54,702 nt of DNA, taken from NCBI GenBank assembly GCA_030605795.1, contig JAUWHR010000082.1, positions 1 through 54,702 on the forward strand, given 5' to 3'. The position numbers were made by a program, and so were the translations under genes. Below the pieces are notes generated by a model, which saw nothing but the letters and a program-made list of their open reading frames with translations, ran no database searches and was not told the origin of the DNA. The number at the start of each line of letters is the position of its first letter. The stretch's first letter is position 1. The DNA comes from Anaerolineae bacterium. GTDB lineage: Bacteria > Chloroflexota > Anaerolineae > Anaerolineales > E44-bin32. Shown in pieces: positions 25,807 to 35,196 of the stretch.

Positions 25807-27903
25807 CTAATGAAACAGATTCAAACCATACTTCAAGAACAAAGGTAGCATGGTAATGGCCAGGATGTTCTGCATCTTGATGAGGATGTGCAATGATGGG
25901 CCTACTGCATCCTTGAGGGGATCGCCCACAGTATCGCCGATGACAGACGATCTCTGGGTTTCTGAACCCTTGCCACCCAGATGTCCATCCTCAATGAATT
26001 TCTTGGCGTTATCCCAAGCGCCACCGGAGTTGAACATAAACATGGCCAGGGTTGCGCCAACGATCTTCACCCCGATGAGATAAGCAGCAAGAGACCAAGC
26101 GCCAAAGAAGAAGCCCATAGCCAGAGGGAAGATCACCCCCCATACTGCGGGCTTTATCATCCCTTTAAGTGCAGAGCGGGTGGCAATATCCACGCACTGT
26201 GTGTAATCGGCCTTGGCTTTTCCCTCCAGGAGCCCCGGTATCTCCCGGAATTGGCGCCTCACCTCCTCTACTACTTTATATGTGGTACGACCCACGGCGT
26301 GTAATGTCTGCGCCGAGAACAGGAATGGGATTGTCGAACCGATCATGATCGCGGTGATGTTCACCGGGTCCACTAAATCGAAATTAGAGTTGTAGACGAT
26401 GCTGGCAAGCGGCTGACCCAGATGACGGGACATTTCGGTAATGTAAGTGAAGAGGATCACGACTGAGGTCATCAATGCGCAGGACATACTGTAGCCTTTG
26501 GTGATGGCCTTGGCGATGTTGCCTGCCGTGTCCAGTACCGCGGTCGAACTGCCCACCTCTTGGCTAAGACCAGACATCGCGGCGATGCCGCCAGCGTTAT
26601 CAACGATGGGACCGAAGGCATCACCGGCCATGATGATCCCCTTCAACTCGGTCATTCCCAACGTGGCCGCAGCGATACCGAAGAAGCCGGGTAATCCTCC
26701 CCCCATGATCATATAGGCCGCAACGTTGACCAGGGCGATTAAGATTTTGGGCGCTACAGCGCTTTCGAATCCATAAGCCATTCCAGTGATGATATTCACT
26801 CCCGGCCCGCTGGTGGCCGCTTCGGCTATCTCTTGTACCGGCCTAACGTTTGAGCCGGTGTAGTATTGGACGATTAACGCGCTCAACAGTGCGGTACCTA
26901 AACCCAGGGTCAGGCACCAGAAGAGACGCATATCATGCATCACCCAATTGGCTAAGGCGAAGAAGGCGATCATGGAAAAGATTCCGGTGGTAAAGTAGCC
27001 CAGGTTCAATGAAGCGATTGGATTGCGCTTACCGGTGCCGCGCACGACCAAGACTCCGAGTACAGCGCCGACAGCACCGATGGAACGGGTCAGTAGGGGG
27101 AAGAGAACGGCAGCGAAACCATAGCCGGGGAAACTATACTCCGGCATGGGGTTCATGAAGGCCAGCCCCAGGATCATGGTGGCGACTAGGTTGTCAGAAC
27201 CTGACTCAAAAAGATCAGCCCCACGACCAGCGCAGTCACCCACATTGTCTCCCACCAAGTCAGCGATCACTGCCGCGTTGCGGGGGTCGTCTTCGGGTAT
27301 GCCAACCTCAACCTTGCCTACTAGATCTGCCCCCACATCAGCTCCTTTAGTGAATATCCCGCCGCCCATTTGTGCGAACAGCGACGACAGACTGGCTCCG
27401 AAGCCGAAACCGACCAGCAGGCTTACATTTTCGGGGTTATCGGGGCTTACACCAAAGAGAATGGCCAGGAGCGCGATACCCAGGAGATTAAAAGCCACAA
27501 TGGTCAACCCCATCGTCGCCCCACCACGGAAAGCGATGGTAAGCGCCTTTCCTGGCAGTGTCCGAGCAGCCTGAGCTGTGCGCACGTTAGCTCGAGTGGC
27601 CACATTCATGCCGATGACGATAGCCAGCATCGAGGCGATAGCTCCACAGACGAAGCTGAAGGCAATCTGCCACTGAGGCCAAAAGACGATTAGCAATATC
27701 ACCGTCAGCGCGACGATGAAATATGCGATAGTTTGGAATTCCCTACGTAGGAAGGTGTTAGCTCCTTGACGGATAAATGAGGCTATCTCCTGCATGCGAG
27801 GGGTGCCCGGATCTTGTTTGTTGATCCAGCGAGCGAACAACACAACGAAGAATAAGGCGAAGACGCCAGCTAACGGGGTGATGAAGATGATGTAGGGACT
27901 CAT
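25807..27903 (-). CDS. hppA: Membrane H+-translocating pyrophosphatase
   Basis: Integral membrane enzyme that hydrolyses pyrophosphate and pumps protons. The ATG at 27903 (698 residues) has GGAGG about 11 bases upstream. The longer frame to 27975 adds a hydrophilic tail unlike the family. About 15 membrane segments are seen. The pyrophosphate-binding motifs are DVGADLVGKVE (about 189-199) and GDNVGDCAGRGADLFES (about 218-234), with a third in the SSVIGDTVGDPLKDAVGP region near the C terminus. GNIAKAITKG has Lys and Thr at the positions that distinguish potassium-independent proton pumps. Monocistronic, with its own terminator. It would help energise the membrane. Confidence 0.95.
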   Translation of the reverse strand: MSPYIIFITPLAGVFALFFVVLFARWINKQDPGTPRMQEIASFIRQGANTFLRREFQTIAYFIVALTVILLIVFWPQWQIAFSFVCGAIASMLAIVIGMNVATRANVRTAQAARTLPGKALTIAFRGGATMGLTIVAFNLLGIALLAILFGVSPDNPENVSLLVGFGFGASLSSLFAQMGGGIFTKGADVGADLVGKVEVGIPEDDPRNAAVIADLVGDNVGDCAGRGADLFESGSDNLVATMILGLAFMNPMPEYSFPGYGFAAVLFPLLTRSIGAVGAVLGVLVVRGTGKRNPIASLNLGYFTTGIFSMIAFFALANWVMHDMRLFWCLTLGLGTALLSALIVQYYTGSNVRPVQEIAEAATSGPGVNIITGMAYGFESAVAPKILIALVNVAAYMIMGGGLPGFFGIAAATLGMTELKGIIMAGDAFGPIVDNAGGIAAMSGLSQEVGSSTAVLDTAGNIAKAITKGYSMSCALMTSVVILFTYITEMSRHLGQPLASIVYNSNFDLVDPVNITAIMIGSTIPFLFSAQTLHAVGRTTYKVVEEVRRQFREIPGLLEGKAKADYTQCVDIATRSALKGMIKPAVWGVIFPLAMGFFFGAWSLAAYLIGVKIVGATLAMFMFNSGGAWDNAKKFIEDGHLGGKGSETQRSSVIGDTVGDPLKDAVGPSLHILIKMQNILAITMLPLFLKYGLNLFH

Positions 27904-28553
27904 TATCTCTTGAACCTCCATAGAATGTTGTAATTGGTAGCAGGAGCCGGTTCGATATGCATCGTGCTCTGGCAATATACCGACTTTAATGAGGCTATTG
28001 CGCCGTGATCATTAGCGAAGACAGCACAGACTCGAGATTCCTCCTATAGGTCAGCGCAATCGAAAAGAATGGCTTAGTTCGACCAAGCTCAACTCTAAAC
28101 ATTACACTGCCTGGACGCTCCCGGATAATGGACAATGTTTACCCATCACATTGACCATTTGGTTGCGTTGTCAGCAGTGTAGAGGGGGCTTATCCCCCAG
28201 TTCCTAACCTATCTTAACATCCACAATAGGATGTGCGGAGTGTTGCCAGAACTACACCCCGGTTATTAGGATATCAGCGCTGTGTTATAAAACTCCTGCA
28301 ATCGACCAGGTCGGAGATCGACTCGGTGCATCCGCTTCAGGACCATCTCGAGTGCCTAATTATTTCCATCTCCTGTAACATAGTTGATCCGGCTTTGCAC
28401 GGTAGATATCGAAGCCTCAGTCTACTAACATATGAGATGGGAAAAATATTTTTTTCTCAGAAAAGGCGATGTCAAGGAGGCATCCATCAGCTTTTTCATG
28501 AACTACCCAAATAAAGATCGGTATTAATATTTGATAAGAATTCAGCGAACATA
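27904..28553. other. Gene-free stretch upstream of hppA and rpoD
   Basis: I see no convincing gene in this 650-base divergent spacer. A 93-codon frame at 28233-28514 lacks a ribosome site and a family. A small GGGGG-CTTAT-CCCCC hairpin (28184-28198) without a T-run is present. The hppA promoter must lie here but no clear minus-strand -35/-10 pair was found. Confidence 0.6.
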
Positions 28554-28583
28554 TTGACTCGGTGCCCTATTTTTTTGTATAGT
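28554..28583 (+). promoter_or_regulatory. Sigma-70 promoter upstream of rpoD
   Basis: TTGACT (28554-28559), an 18-base spacer and TATAGT (28578-28583) match the housekeeping consensus well. Transcription should begin near 28590, at the start of a short structured RNA, about 250 bases ahead of the rpoD start. Confidence 0.75.
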
Positions 28584-28589
28584 GGTGTC

Positions 28590-28660
28590 TGGGCCAATCA
28601 AAACCCAGTATCGGTCTGAGAGCACATGCTGCCTGGCTGATGATGGCTGCAGTGTTTTTT
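28590..28660 (+). ncRNA. Candidate short terminated RNA or attenuator ahead of rpoD
   Basis: Beginning near the predicted transcription start there is a small hairpin, CTGGG/CCCAG (28589-28608). A second stem (28624-28655) has arms ACATGCTGCC and GGCTGCAGTGT, with one mismatch and one bulged G. T6 (28655-28660) follows directly, as in a Rho-independent terminator. The product would be about 71 bases. It could be a stand-alone sRNA or a leader that limits readthrough into rpoD. It does not match a riboswitch that I know. Confidence 0.5.
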
Positions 28661-28840
28661 ATTCGTATGGATATATGTCTGAATGTAAGCGTCGGGCAAG
28701 AGTATTATTAACGGATGATTCTCGTTGGTCATGTTGTTAGTGCGAAGTTAACAATTCTATTGTAGTGTAAGGTATCGATCGCGTGATCGATATGCGGCTA
28801 TGATCAAGAGTAAAACCTCGCACCCGATATTCTTACAGAT

Positions 28841-30139
28841 ATGTTGAGTGTGGAGATGTCAAAAGTAAGAAAGGTTACAAGTATTAATAAAGAATCCAAC
28901 AGGAGCTATAAAAGGCTCGATCCCGAGGCGCGCCTGGAACAAGGTGATGCTGAAGATGTATTGACAGCTGAGGAAGAGCATCCGGCGATCGATCAGTTGA
29001 TCGAGCTTGGCAAGAAGCGTGGCTACGTCACTATTAATGACCTCTTGGCTATCTTTCCAGAGGTTGAGCGAGATATCGATCAACTCGAGGATGTTTACGC
29101 TGCATTGCTAAGCGCGGGTATTACCTTTCTTGATAATACAGTAAAGGTTAAAGTCGCACGGGGTGGCGTATCAGCTGATCGGAATGGTGCTGGTGAAGCG
29201 CTTGAAGAGGAAAACCATCTCTCGACTGTCGATACGGATGATACTGTTGGTCTTTACCTAAAAGAGGTTGGTCGGGTACCGCTCCTTACGGCATCGGAAG
29301 AGGTTGTATTGGCTAAACGTATCGAGAGGGGCCGAGAAGCGCGAGAAGAATTAGCTAGGGGACCGGTATTAAAAAAACGCCGGGCCGAGCTACAACTTAC
29401 GATAGAGGATGGTTGGGCAGCCCGCGAACACCTGATCACGGCTAACTCACGCTTGGTTATCAGCGTAGCAAAAAAGTATATGAATCGCGGAGTGCCATTC
29501 CTGGACCTGATTCAGGAAGGTAATATCGGTTTAATCCGGGCGGCCAAAAAATTCGATTACCGTCGTGGTCACAAGTTCTCTACCTATGCCACGTGGTGGA
29601 TCCGTCAGGCGGTGACGCGTGCGATCGCCGATCAGGGACGGACAATCCGTGTGCCGGTGCACATGGGTGATCAAATCAACAAACTACTACGTATGTCTCA
29701 CAAACTAACCCAGAAGTTAGGGCGCACTCCGACGACAGAGGAGCTCGCCGAGGAGCTCGATGTTTCCCCGAAAAAAGTTGAGAACATGATTCAGGTGTCC
29801 CGGCGACCACTGTCCCTGGAGATGCCAACTGATGAGGAAGCAGATTCTTTTTTAGGTGATTTCATCGAGGATGAAGACTCACCGGCACCACCTGAAACTG
29901 CAACACAAAATATGCTAAAGGAGCACCTACGGGATGTCTTGTTTTGCCTCCCTCCGCGCGAGGTCCGCATCCTTCAATTGCGATATGGACTCCTAGACGG
30001 TAAAAGCTATACGCTGGAAGAGGTGGGCCGCAAGATGGGTGTTACCCGAGAGCGGGTACGGCAAATTGAAGCCCAAGCTTTGAACCGGTTGCGCCATCCC
30101 GGTCACCGGAGAAAGTTGGTTGACTACCTGCTGGATTAG
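28841..30139 (+). CDS. rpoD: Housekeeping RNA polymerase sigma factor
   Basis: Primary sigma-70 factor of 432 residues that directs RNA polymerase to promoters. A region 1.1-like domain (about 48-106) is followed by region 1.2 ([22 protein letters not shown], 134-155). Region 2 (about 197-267) has [20 protein letters not shown] and the melting helix [14 protein letters not shown]. Region 3 follows (about 270-352), then region 4 (about 363-428) with the helix-turn-helix [25 protein letters not shown]. The non-conserved region between 1.2 and 2 is short, as in Gram-positive SigA. Neither ATG 28841 nor ATG 28856 has a well-spaced ribosome site; I keep 28841. The strong promoter lies 250 bases upstream. 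Confidence 0.96.
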   Translation: MLSVEMSKVRKVTSINKESNRSYKRLDPEARLEQGDAEDVLTAEEEHPAIDQLIELGKKRGYVTINDLLAIFPEVERDIDQLEDVYAALLSAGITFLDNTVKVKVARGGVSADRNGAGEALEEENHLSTVDTDDTVGLYLKEVGRVPLLTASEEVVLAKRIERGREAREELARGPVLKKRRAELQLTIEDGWAAREHLITANSRLVISVAKKYMNRGVPFLDLIQEGNIGLIRAAKKFDYRRGHKFSTYATWWIRQAVTRAIADQGRTIRVPVHMGDQINKLLRMSHKLTQKLGRTPTTEELAEELDVSPKKVENMIQVSRRPLSLEMPTDEEADSFLGDFIEDEDSPAPPETATQNMLKEHLRDVLFCLPPREVRILQLRYGLLDGKSYTLEEVGRKMGVTRERVRQIEAQALNRLRHPGHRRKLVDYLLD

Positions 30140-30188
30140 CCACTGAAACTCGTCATATCCAAATCCTGTTCCTCCGCTAAGGAGTGAT

Positions 30189-30234
30189 ATGAGCCCGGTG
30201 GTTTACTATCGGGCTCATTGTTGTTCCTGTTTTA
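30189..30234 (+). terminator. Rho-independent terminator of rpoD
   Basis: ATGAGCCCG (30189-30197), a 12-base loop and CGGGCTCAT (30210-30218) form a nine-base-pair stem. It is followed by TGTTGTTCCTGTTTTATT. It lies 49 bases after the rpoD stop and separates it from the convergent membrane-protein gene. Confidence 0.85.
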
Positions 30235-30238
30235 TTAC

Positions 30239-31753
30239 TTATCGTCTTTTGTAGATTAGCATCCCCTCAGAACCGTAGATATCAGTGGGGATCAAGGCAA
30301 TTAGGCCATAACTTTGCTTAAAGACGGCATCTTCCAAGAGGGTCTTTCGTCCATAAATTTCAAGCATCACTAGGAAATCTGGTTGAAGGTCACTGATCAG
30401 GTTTGACGGGATGGCATAGTTGATCTCATACATGCTTTCTGGCAGAGGGTAGTATTTGTCGGCTTGAGGTGAGATCAACCCCAGAGTGTCCAGGATACGG
30501 GCCTGGGTGTAGTAACCCAACGCGCCGATATCACCAGCAGCCAAGACTTGGCCGGGATGGATTTGGTTTCGCAGTTCGAATGCGGCTTGTTGGTACAGTA
30601 GCTCAAGTTTGATGTAAGCCATTCTCGGAGACGGGTGCATCAAGCCGTGATCAGGACGTGAGGTCCAGCCATTTAGGGTAAGCACTACTGCGGCTGTAGC
30701 CAGGATATAAGTTGGTAACTTGGATCTCAAGTCCGAGGCGAGGCGCTCTCCGCCTAGAAAGATTCCAAGGAAGTAGAATGGTAGGGGCGGTGCAAGGTAC
30801 CAACGGAAGATCAGTGGGTTGGTGAGGGCGAAGGCGAGCAGATAGAACCACGGGTATGCCAGAAGAGGCCACGCACTCGGCTTCTGGCGTAGGAGCTTAA
30901 GTGCACCTAATCCGAAGAGGACTGGAAAGAGCACCAACCCTACGCCGATCCACCATTTGCCAAATACCAAATGCCCAAGGAATGGTGTGGAATAATGCTG
31001 GAGCAAGCGTATCAGCCCAGCTTCTCCTGGCAGTTGGTAGGCTGAGATCTTAGCCATAATGGAATGCGGGATCGGATTGCCGTAGAATGCAGTGCTGTAG
31101 GCCAACCATGACCCAAGCGGAATGACGAAGACCAAAGTTTCTTTGGTCGTAAATCGGAGTGGATACGGGTTGTATTTCTTATGGCTGAGTGCGCGACGCA
31201 GTCGCTCTATTGCCAGGGGGAGTAAAAAAAGCAAGGCATCAGGCCGGGTGAGTAGACTAAGGCTGCCACATAGCGCAGCCGGGACTGGCTTGTCAATCGA
31301 ATAGAAGTAAAATGTAGCCATTCCGAGCAGTATGAGCAGGCTGGTCTCCATCCCACCAATGGCGAAGGTCACAGACCAAGGTGCTATCGCCCACACCATG
31401 GCAGCGGCCATTCCAGCGCGACGGTAACCTAGCGCCTCTGCCATCCTGATCAGCAACCAGCATGTGAGGCCGTCAGCCAGGGCGTTGACAAGCAACGCCA
31501 GTGTAGGGAAGGGGGCCTGGCTACCGCCGGTGAACAGACCCAGCCCCGCCATCAGTAGGGCATAAATCGGGGTAGTTGTCCCTAACACAGCTTCGCCGGG
31601 GTTATAGACCAGCCCATTTCCGGCGAGTAGGTTTTGAGCGTAGCGGAAGGTGATATAAGCATCGTCGATAGTGCGCGGGCCTGGGAGTAGGCGTGCGGCC
31701 AGCGCGATGATCATAATTAAGGTTTCAGGTTGACCCAATTTTCGCAAACGCAC
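30239..31753 (-). CDS. GT-C-like membrane glycosyltransferase (arabinosyltransferase/PMT type)
   Basis: Multi-pass membrane protein of 504 residues with about ten hydrophobic segments. The first loop has the acidic GT-C signature TIDDAYITFRYAQNLLAG followed by GLVYNPGE, as in polyprenyl-phosphate-dependent arabinosyl- and mannosyltransferase families. The C-terminal soluble part has AAGDIGALGYYTQARILDTLGLISPQ, shared with the gene at 47181. The acceptor is unknown; a lipid-linked sugar donor and extracytoplasmic action are inferred. The GTG start lies six bases after TATAAT, so a leaderless mRNA is possible. An internal ATG at 31714 is an alternative. It is divergent from the next gene. Confidence 0.85.
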   Translation of the reverse strand: MRLRKLGQPETLIMIIALAARLLPGPRTIDDAYITFRYAQNLLAGNGLVYNPGEAVLGTTTPIYALLMAGLGLFTGGSQAPFPTLALLVNALADGLTCWLLIRMAEALGYRRAGMAAAMVWAIAPWSVTFAIGGMETSLLILLGMATFYFYSIDKPVPAALCGSLSLLTRPDALLFLLPLAIERLRRALSHKKYNPYPLRFTTKETLVFVIPLGSWLAYSTAFYGNPIPHSIMAKISAYQLPGEAGLIRLLQHYSTPFLGHLVFGKWWIGVGLVLFPVLFGLGALKLLRQKPSAWPLLAYPWFYLLAFALTNPLIFRWYLAPPLPFYFLGIFLGGERLASDLRSKLPTYILATAAVVLTLNGWTSRPDHGLMHPSPRMAYIKLELLYQQAAFELRNQIHPGQVLAAGDIGALGYYTQARILDTLGLISPQADKYYPLPESMYEINYAIPSNLISDLQPDFLVMLEIYGRKTLLEDAVFKQSYGLIALIPTDIYGSEGMLIYKRR

Positions 31754-31759
31754 TGTAGC

Positions 31760-31765
31760 ATTATA
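31760..31765 (-). promoter_or_regulatory. -10 element (TATAAT) directly before the 31753 start
   Basis: On the minus strand TATAAT is followed by GCTACA and then the GTG start codon, so the expected transcription start falls on or within one or two bases of the start codon. No good -35 (only TTTCCC) is found. No ribosome site precedes the GTG. Confidence 0.5.
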
Positions 31766-31780
31766 CCGACCGGGACAGAG

Positions 31781-33400
31781 GTGGGAAAGTCCCGATGGTG
31801 GAGACTTCCTCCTGGGTTTTATGCTGGAGGGGTCATTCTGCTGGCGCTGGCATTGAAACTAAGCTTGTTGGCGTTTGATGTTTTTCCATTTAACGCTGAT
31901 GAAGCTGTGGTAGGGCTAATGGCGGGTCACATTCTGGAAGGAAGATGGCCAGTCTTCTTCTATGGACAGGCGTATATGGGTAGTATGGATGCGTCGCTCG
32001 TAGCCTTGGGTTTTGCGTTGTTCGGGCAAAGAGTGGTTGTAATTCGTGCGGTCCAAGTCCTGCTCTATCTTGGCACCGTCTTCACAACCATGCAATTAGG
32101 CCAGCGAATATTTGGCTCAATAGAGGTGGCACTAATTGCTGGGCTTTTGATGGCTATCCCGACGGTAAACATCACACTCTACACCACAGTCTCGCTCGGT
32201 GGTTATGGGGAGATGCTTTTATTTGGCAATATATTGCTCCTACTCGCCCTTCGCATAGCCAAAAGGAATGATGAGAACTGGCCATACCTGACCTGGGGGT
32301 TTTTGGCGGGACTAGGCTTCTGGGCATTTGGAATGACTTTGGTATATATCCTGCCCACTGCTGGATGGATAGGCTGGTTGGCGTGGCGTGGGACCACGCG
32401 AAGTCTTACCTCGAAAAGAATACTTATCGCGATCACCGGCTTCATCGTCGGAGCCGGCCCATGGATCGCGTGGGCGTTCACCCAAGGATCAACCCTGCTC
32501 ATCCAGGAACTCTCTGGTTCTGCCATAGCTGGGATTTCAACCGGGAGCACTCTGGAGGTGATTGGTTTAAGGATCCTCAGTTTATTGGTTTTCGGGAGCA
32601 CAGTCAGCCTCGGTTTACGTCCACCCTGGGAAGTACGTTGGCTAGCACTCCCTCTCCTCCCAGTGGCGCTCGTGTTTTGGCTGATCGTAATATCGAATGT
32701 AATACACCAACTGCGTCAACCTGGGCCGGAAAAAGCGGGACGATGGGTGTTGATCGGAGTACCCATTATTCTGATTGTCGGATTTATGCTCACACCCTTT
32801 GGAGCTGACCCTTCTGGTCGTTATTTTCTCCCCCTGGCAGTGCCTTTGGCGCTATTTGCGGCTGATTTCCTATGGGGGCTGAAGCGCAGAATGAAAACGG
32901 TTATACCGTTGGCTATTATGCTCTGTGTGTTAGGATTTAACTTGTGGGGGACCATAGAATCCGCTTTTCGCAACCCGCCTGGATTTACCACACAATTCAA
33001 TCCAATTACTCAAATCGATCATAATTATGATCAAGCGCTGATCGAATTCCTCGAACGCAACGACGAGCGATGGGGCTATACTAATTACTGGGTATCTTAC
33101 CCGCTTGCCTTCCTTTCCTGCGAACAACTAATATTTGTCCCTCGATTGCCTTACCATCAGGATTTCCGTTATACAAGTCGGGACGATCGATACGCGCCTT
33201 ATGACCACGAGGTTACAAGGAGCGTAAAGGTAGCTTACATCACAACTCATCACCCTGAGCTCGATGACTACTTGAGGTCCTCCTTCAGTGCTCTTGAGTT
33301 GACATGGGAGGAAGCTCGGATCGGGGATTATCAGGTGTTTTATGGGCTCTCTCGTGTGCTGCTACCAGAAGAAATTGGATTGGGGAATACAGCGCCTTAA
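31781..33400 (+). CDS. GT-C/PMT-like membrane glycosyltransferase
   Basis: Multi-pass protein of about 540 residues. A first membrane segment (GGVILLALALKLSLLAF) precedes an acidic loop with FNADEAVVGLMAGHILEG, the position of the catalytic Asp/Glu in GT39-type transferases. About ten more hydrophobic segments and a C-terminal soluble region (from about 415) follow. I chose the GTG at 31781 since a start at 31730 would overlap the divergent gene. The ribosome site is weak. This is the first plus-strand gene of the block. The donor is probably a polyprenyl-phosphate sugar. Confidence 0.8.
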   Translation: MGKSRWWRLPPGFYAGGVILLALALKLSLLAFDVFPFNADEAVVGLMAGHILEGRWPVFFYGQAYMGSMDASLVALGFALFGQRVVVIRAVQVLLYLGTVFTTMQLGQRIFGSIEVALIAGLLMAIPTVNITLYTTVSLGGYGEMLLFGNILLLLALRIAKRNDENWPYLTWGFLAGLGFWAFGMTLVYILPTAGWIGWLAWRGTTRSLTSKRILIAITGFIVGAGPWIAWAFTQGSTLLIQELSGSAIAGISTGSTLEVIGLRILSLLVFGSTVSLGLRPPWEVRWLALPLLPVALVFWLIVISNVIHQLRQPGPEKAGRWVLIGVPIILIVGFMLTPFGADPSGRYFLPLAVPLALFAADFLWGLKRRMKTVIPLAIMLCVLGFNLWGTIESAFRNPPGFTTQFNPITQIDHNYDQALIEFLERNDERWGYTNYWVSYPLAFLSCEQLIFVPRLPYHQDFRYTSRDDRYAPYDHEVTRSVKVAYITTHHPELDDYLRSSFSALELTWEEARIGDYQVFYGLSRVLLPEEIGLGNTAP

Positions 33401-33456
33401 AGCTCACCCCCATATCATAGGATGCATATCGAGCCTGCTTCATAACTTCTTATATG

Positions 33457-33484
33457 TTGCGGCTTTAGGGCGAGCGTGTATATT
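33457..33484 (+). promoter_or_regulatory. Candidate promoter for membrane-protein block
   Basis: TTGCGG (33457-33462), 16 bases, TATATT (33479-33484). It lies in the 289-base gap before the gene at 33690 and could drive the following run. The 5' leader would be about 200 bases, with no further structure recognised. Confidence 0.4.
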
Positions 33485-33689
33485 ACTGGTATGAGCGCTC
33501 ATTCTAGCTGTCACCCCAAGGTGTTGGCCGCTTGGGTCTGTTATATTGGTGCTCGGGTTTGGGTTTTAAAATTGCACCAGATTGATACAAATCACATAAA
33601 CCCAATTATTAGGATCCTGCGATGATCATCCACCAATAGGTTGAAGGGTGAATCAATAAACGTAGATTTCCTGCTTAGGAGTTTAACCC

Positions 33690-35162
33690 GTGAGCTTCCG
33701 TCGCATGATAGTGGGTCTGACATTTATTGCTGTGTTCACCATGGCAGTGCGGGTTTCCGTTGATACGGATACCTGGTGGCATTTGCGCGCCGGTGCATGG
33801 ATTGTGGAGCATGGTCAGATTTTACAAACGGATCCATTTTCGTTGACCCGGCAGGGCGAGTCGTGGATTTATCCTGGTTGGCTGGCTCAGATTTGTCTGT
33901 ATGCAATTCACAATGCTCTCGGCTTTGCTGGCTTGAACCTTATTACAGCATTAATGGTTGTCCTTGCGTTTTCGTTCGTCTGGTTGTTGCTGGAAGGTCC
34001 ACTATTGATGCGAGCCTTCGTATTACTCTTGGCGACGACGGTTTCTGGCGTCTACTGGTCGGCGCGGCCTCACATCTTCAGCTTCGCTCTAGTGGGGATT
34101 TTCCTATGGGTTTTAGCGCGTGCCCGTGCAGGGAACCGAGCCTGGCTTTGGGTCTTACCACCACTAATGGCGCTTTGGAGCAACCTGCATGGCGGCTTTG
34201 CAATTGGCTTTATGCTGATTATGGCTTATCTGGTTGGGGAGGTTATCGAGGCATCGCTTTCTGTTTTATCTCGCCATACGTCGCCTAGTGAGGTCTGGCG
34301 CGAGCGACGTTCCATAATCCAATCGTTGATCATTATTGGCCTCGTCTGTGCGGCAGCAGTTGCGATCAATCCCCATGGTCCACAGATGCTGCTCTACCCC
34401 TTCAAGACGGTTTCGGTTAGTACTTTGCAAGCTTACATCCAGGAGTGGCAATCTCCTGACTTCCACCGTTTGGAGGTCCAGCCCTTCTTATGGATGATTA
34501 TCCTGTGCATGGTAGTCCTGGCGCTCTCGAATCGACGAAAACACGCCGTCGAGCTTGTGTTAGTTGCAGGTTTCGCATATTTAAGTCTATTAGCAGCCAG
34601 AAACATCGCCCTGTTTGCGCTTGTGTCCGCACCGGTTGTAGCGCGACACGGATTTGCAGCCGTAGAACCACTCCTCAAGAACAGGACGACTGGGTCTCAA
34701 CTACCAGAGCGCCTCGCTCGGCGGATTAATATCGCACTCTTCTTCTTTATTACACTAGCGGCTTTGATAAAGATTTCCGTCCCGCTTAGTGATCAGGTCA
34801 ATCGGGAAGCTATCGCCGGTCAAGTACCCGTGGAGGCGGTAGACTACCTTAGCCGCCAGTCCTCAAGAGGACCCCTATTCAACTCATATAATTGGGGAGG
34901 TTACATACTTTGGGAGTTGTATCCGGAATACCTCAGCTTCGTCGATGGAAGGACAGACCTTTTCGATGATGTGATCCTCAGCGATTATATTCTCGCTTGG
35001 CGTGCAGACCCGGGATGGGAGCAGGTGATCGACAGGTGGAACATTCAGGTAGCGCTGCTCGAAACTTCTGCGCCTCTTGCCAGGGCGATGGAGTGGAAAG
35101 GATGGGTGTACCTTTATGCCGATGATAAAGCGGTTATCTTGAGTCGGAGTCTGGAACCTTGA
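33690..35162 (+). CDS. Multi-pass membrane protein, GT-C-like
   Basis: A 490-residue protein with a GTG start and TAGGAG eight bases upstream. It has about ten hydrophobic segments. After the first segment lies VSVDTDTWWHLRAGAWIVEH and TDPFSLTRQGESWIYPGWLA, an acidic first loop in the position of GT-C catalytic residues. The rest has SARPHIFSFALVG, LWSNLHGGFAIGFML and a C-terminal soluble domain with GPLFNSYNWGGYILWELYPE and FVDGRTDLFDD. I know this kind of protein only as an uncharacterised bacterial membrane family. A transferase of lipid-linked sugars is plausible. Confidence 0.75.
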   Translation: MSFRRMIVGLTFIAVFTMAVRVSVDTDTWWHLRAGAWIVEHGQILQTDPFSLTRQGESWIYPGWLAQICLYAIHNALGFAGLNLITALMVVLAFSFVWLLLEGPLLMRAFVLLLATTVSGVYWSARPHIFSFALVGIFLWVLARARAGNRAWLWVLPPLMALWSNLHGGFAIGFMLIMAYLVGEVIEASLSVLSRHTSPSEVWRERRSIIQSLIIIGLVCAAAVAINPHGPQMLLYPFKTVSVSTLQAYIQEWQSPDFHRLEVQPFLWMIILCMVVLALSNRRKHAVELVLVAGFAYLSLLAARNIALFALVSAPVVARHGFAAVEPLLKNRTTGSQLPERLARRINIALFFFITLAALIKISVPLSDQVNREAIAGQVPVEAVDYLSRQSSRGPLFNSYNWGGYILWELYPEYLSFVDGRTDLFDDVILSDYILAWRADPGWEQVIDRWNIQVALLETSAPLARAMEWKGWVYLYADDKAVILSRSLEP

Positions 35163-35196
35163 AAGGCCAAGAGCGAGCTAGAAGGTTAACAGCCAG

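Noticed and set aside
28233..28514. 93-codon frame in the gap before rpoD
   Set aside because: No ribosome site, no family resemblance, and odd residue use; treated as chance.
28590..28660. Possible TPP riboswitch because of a CTGAGA string
   Set aside because: The rest of the THI-box core (ACCTGATCTGGATAATGCCAG-type) is absent.
31730..31780. Upstream TTG start for the gene at 31781
   Set aside because: It would overlap the start of the divergent gene by 24 bases and has no ribosome site; GTG at 31781 is preferred.
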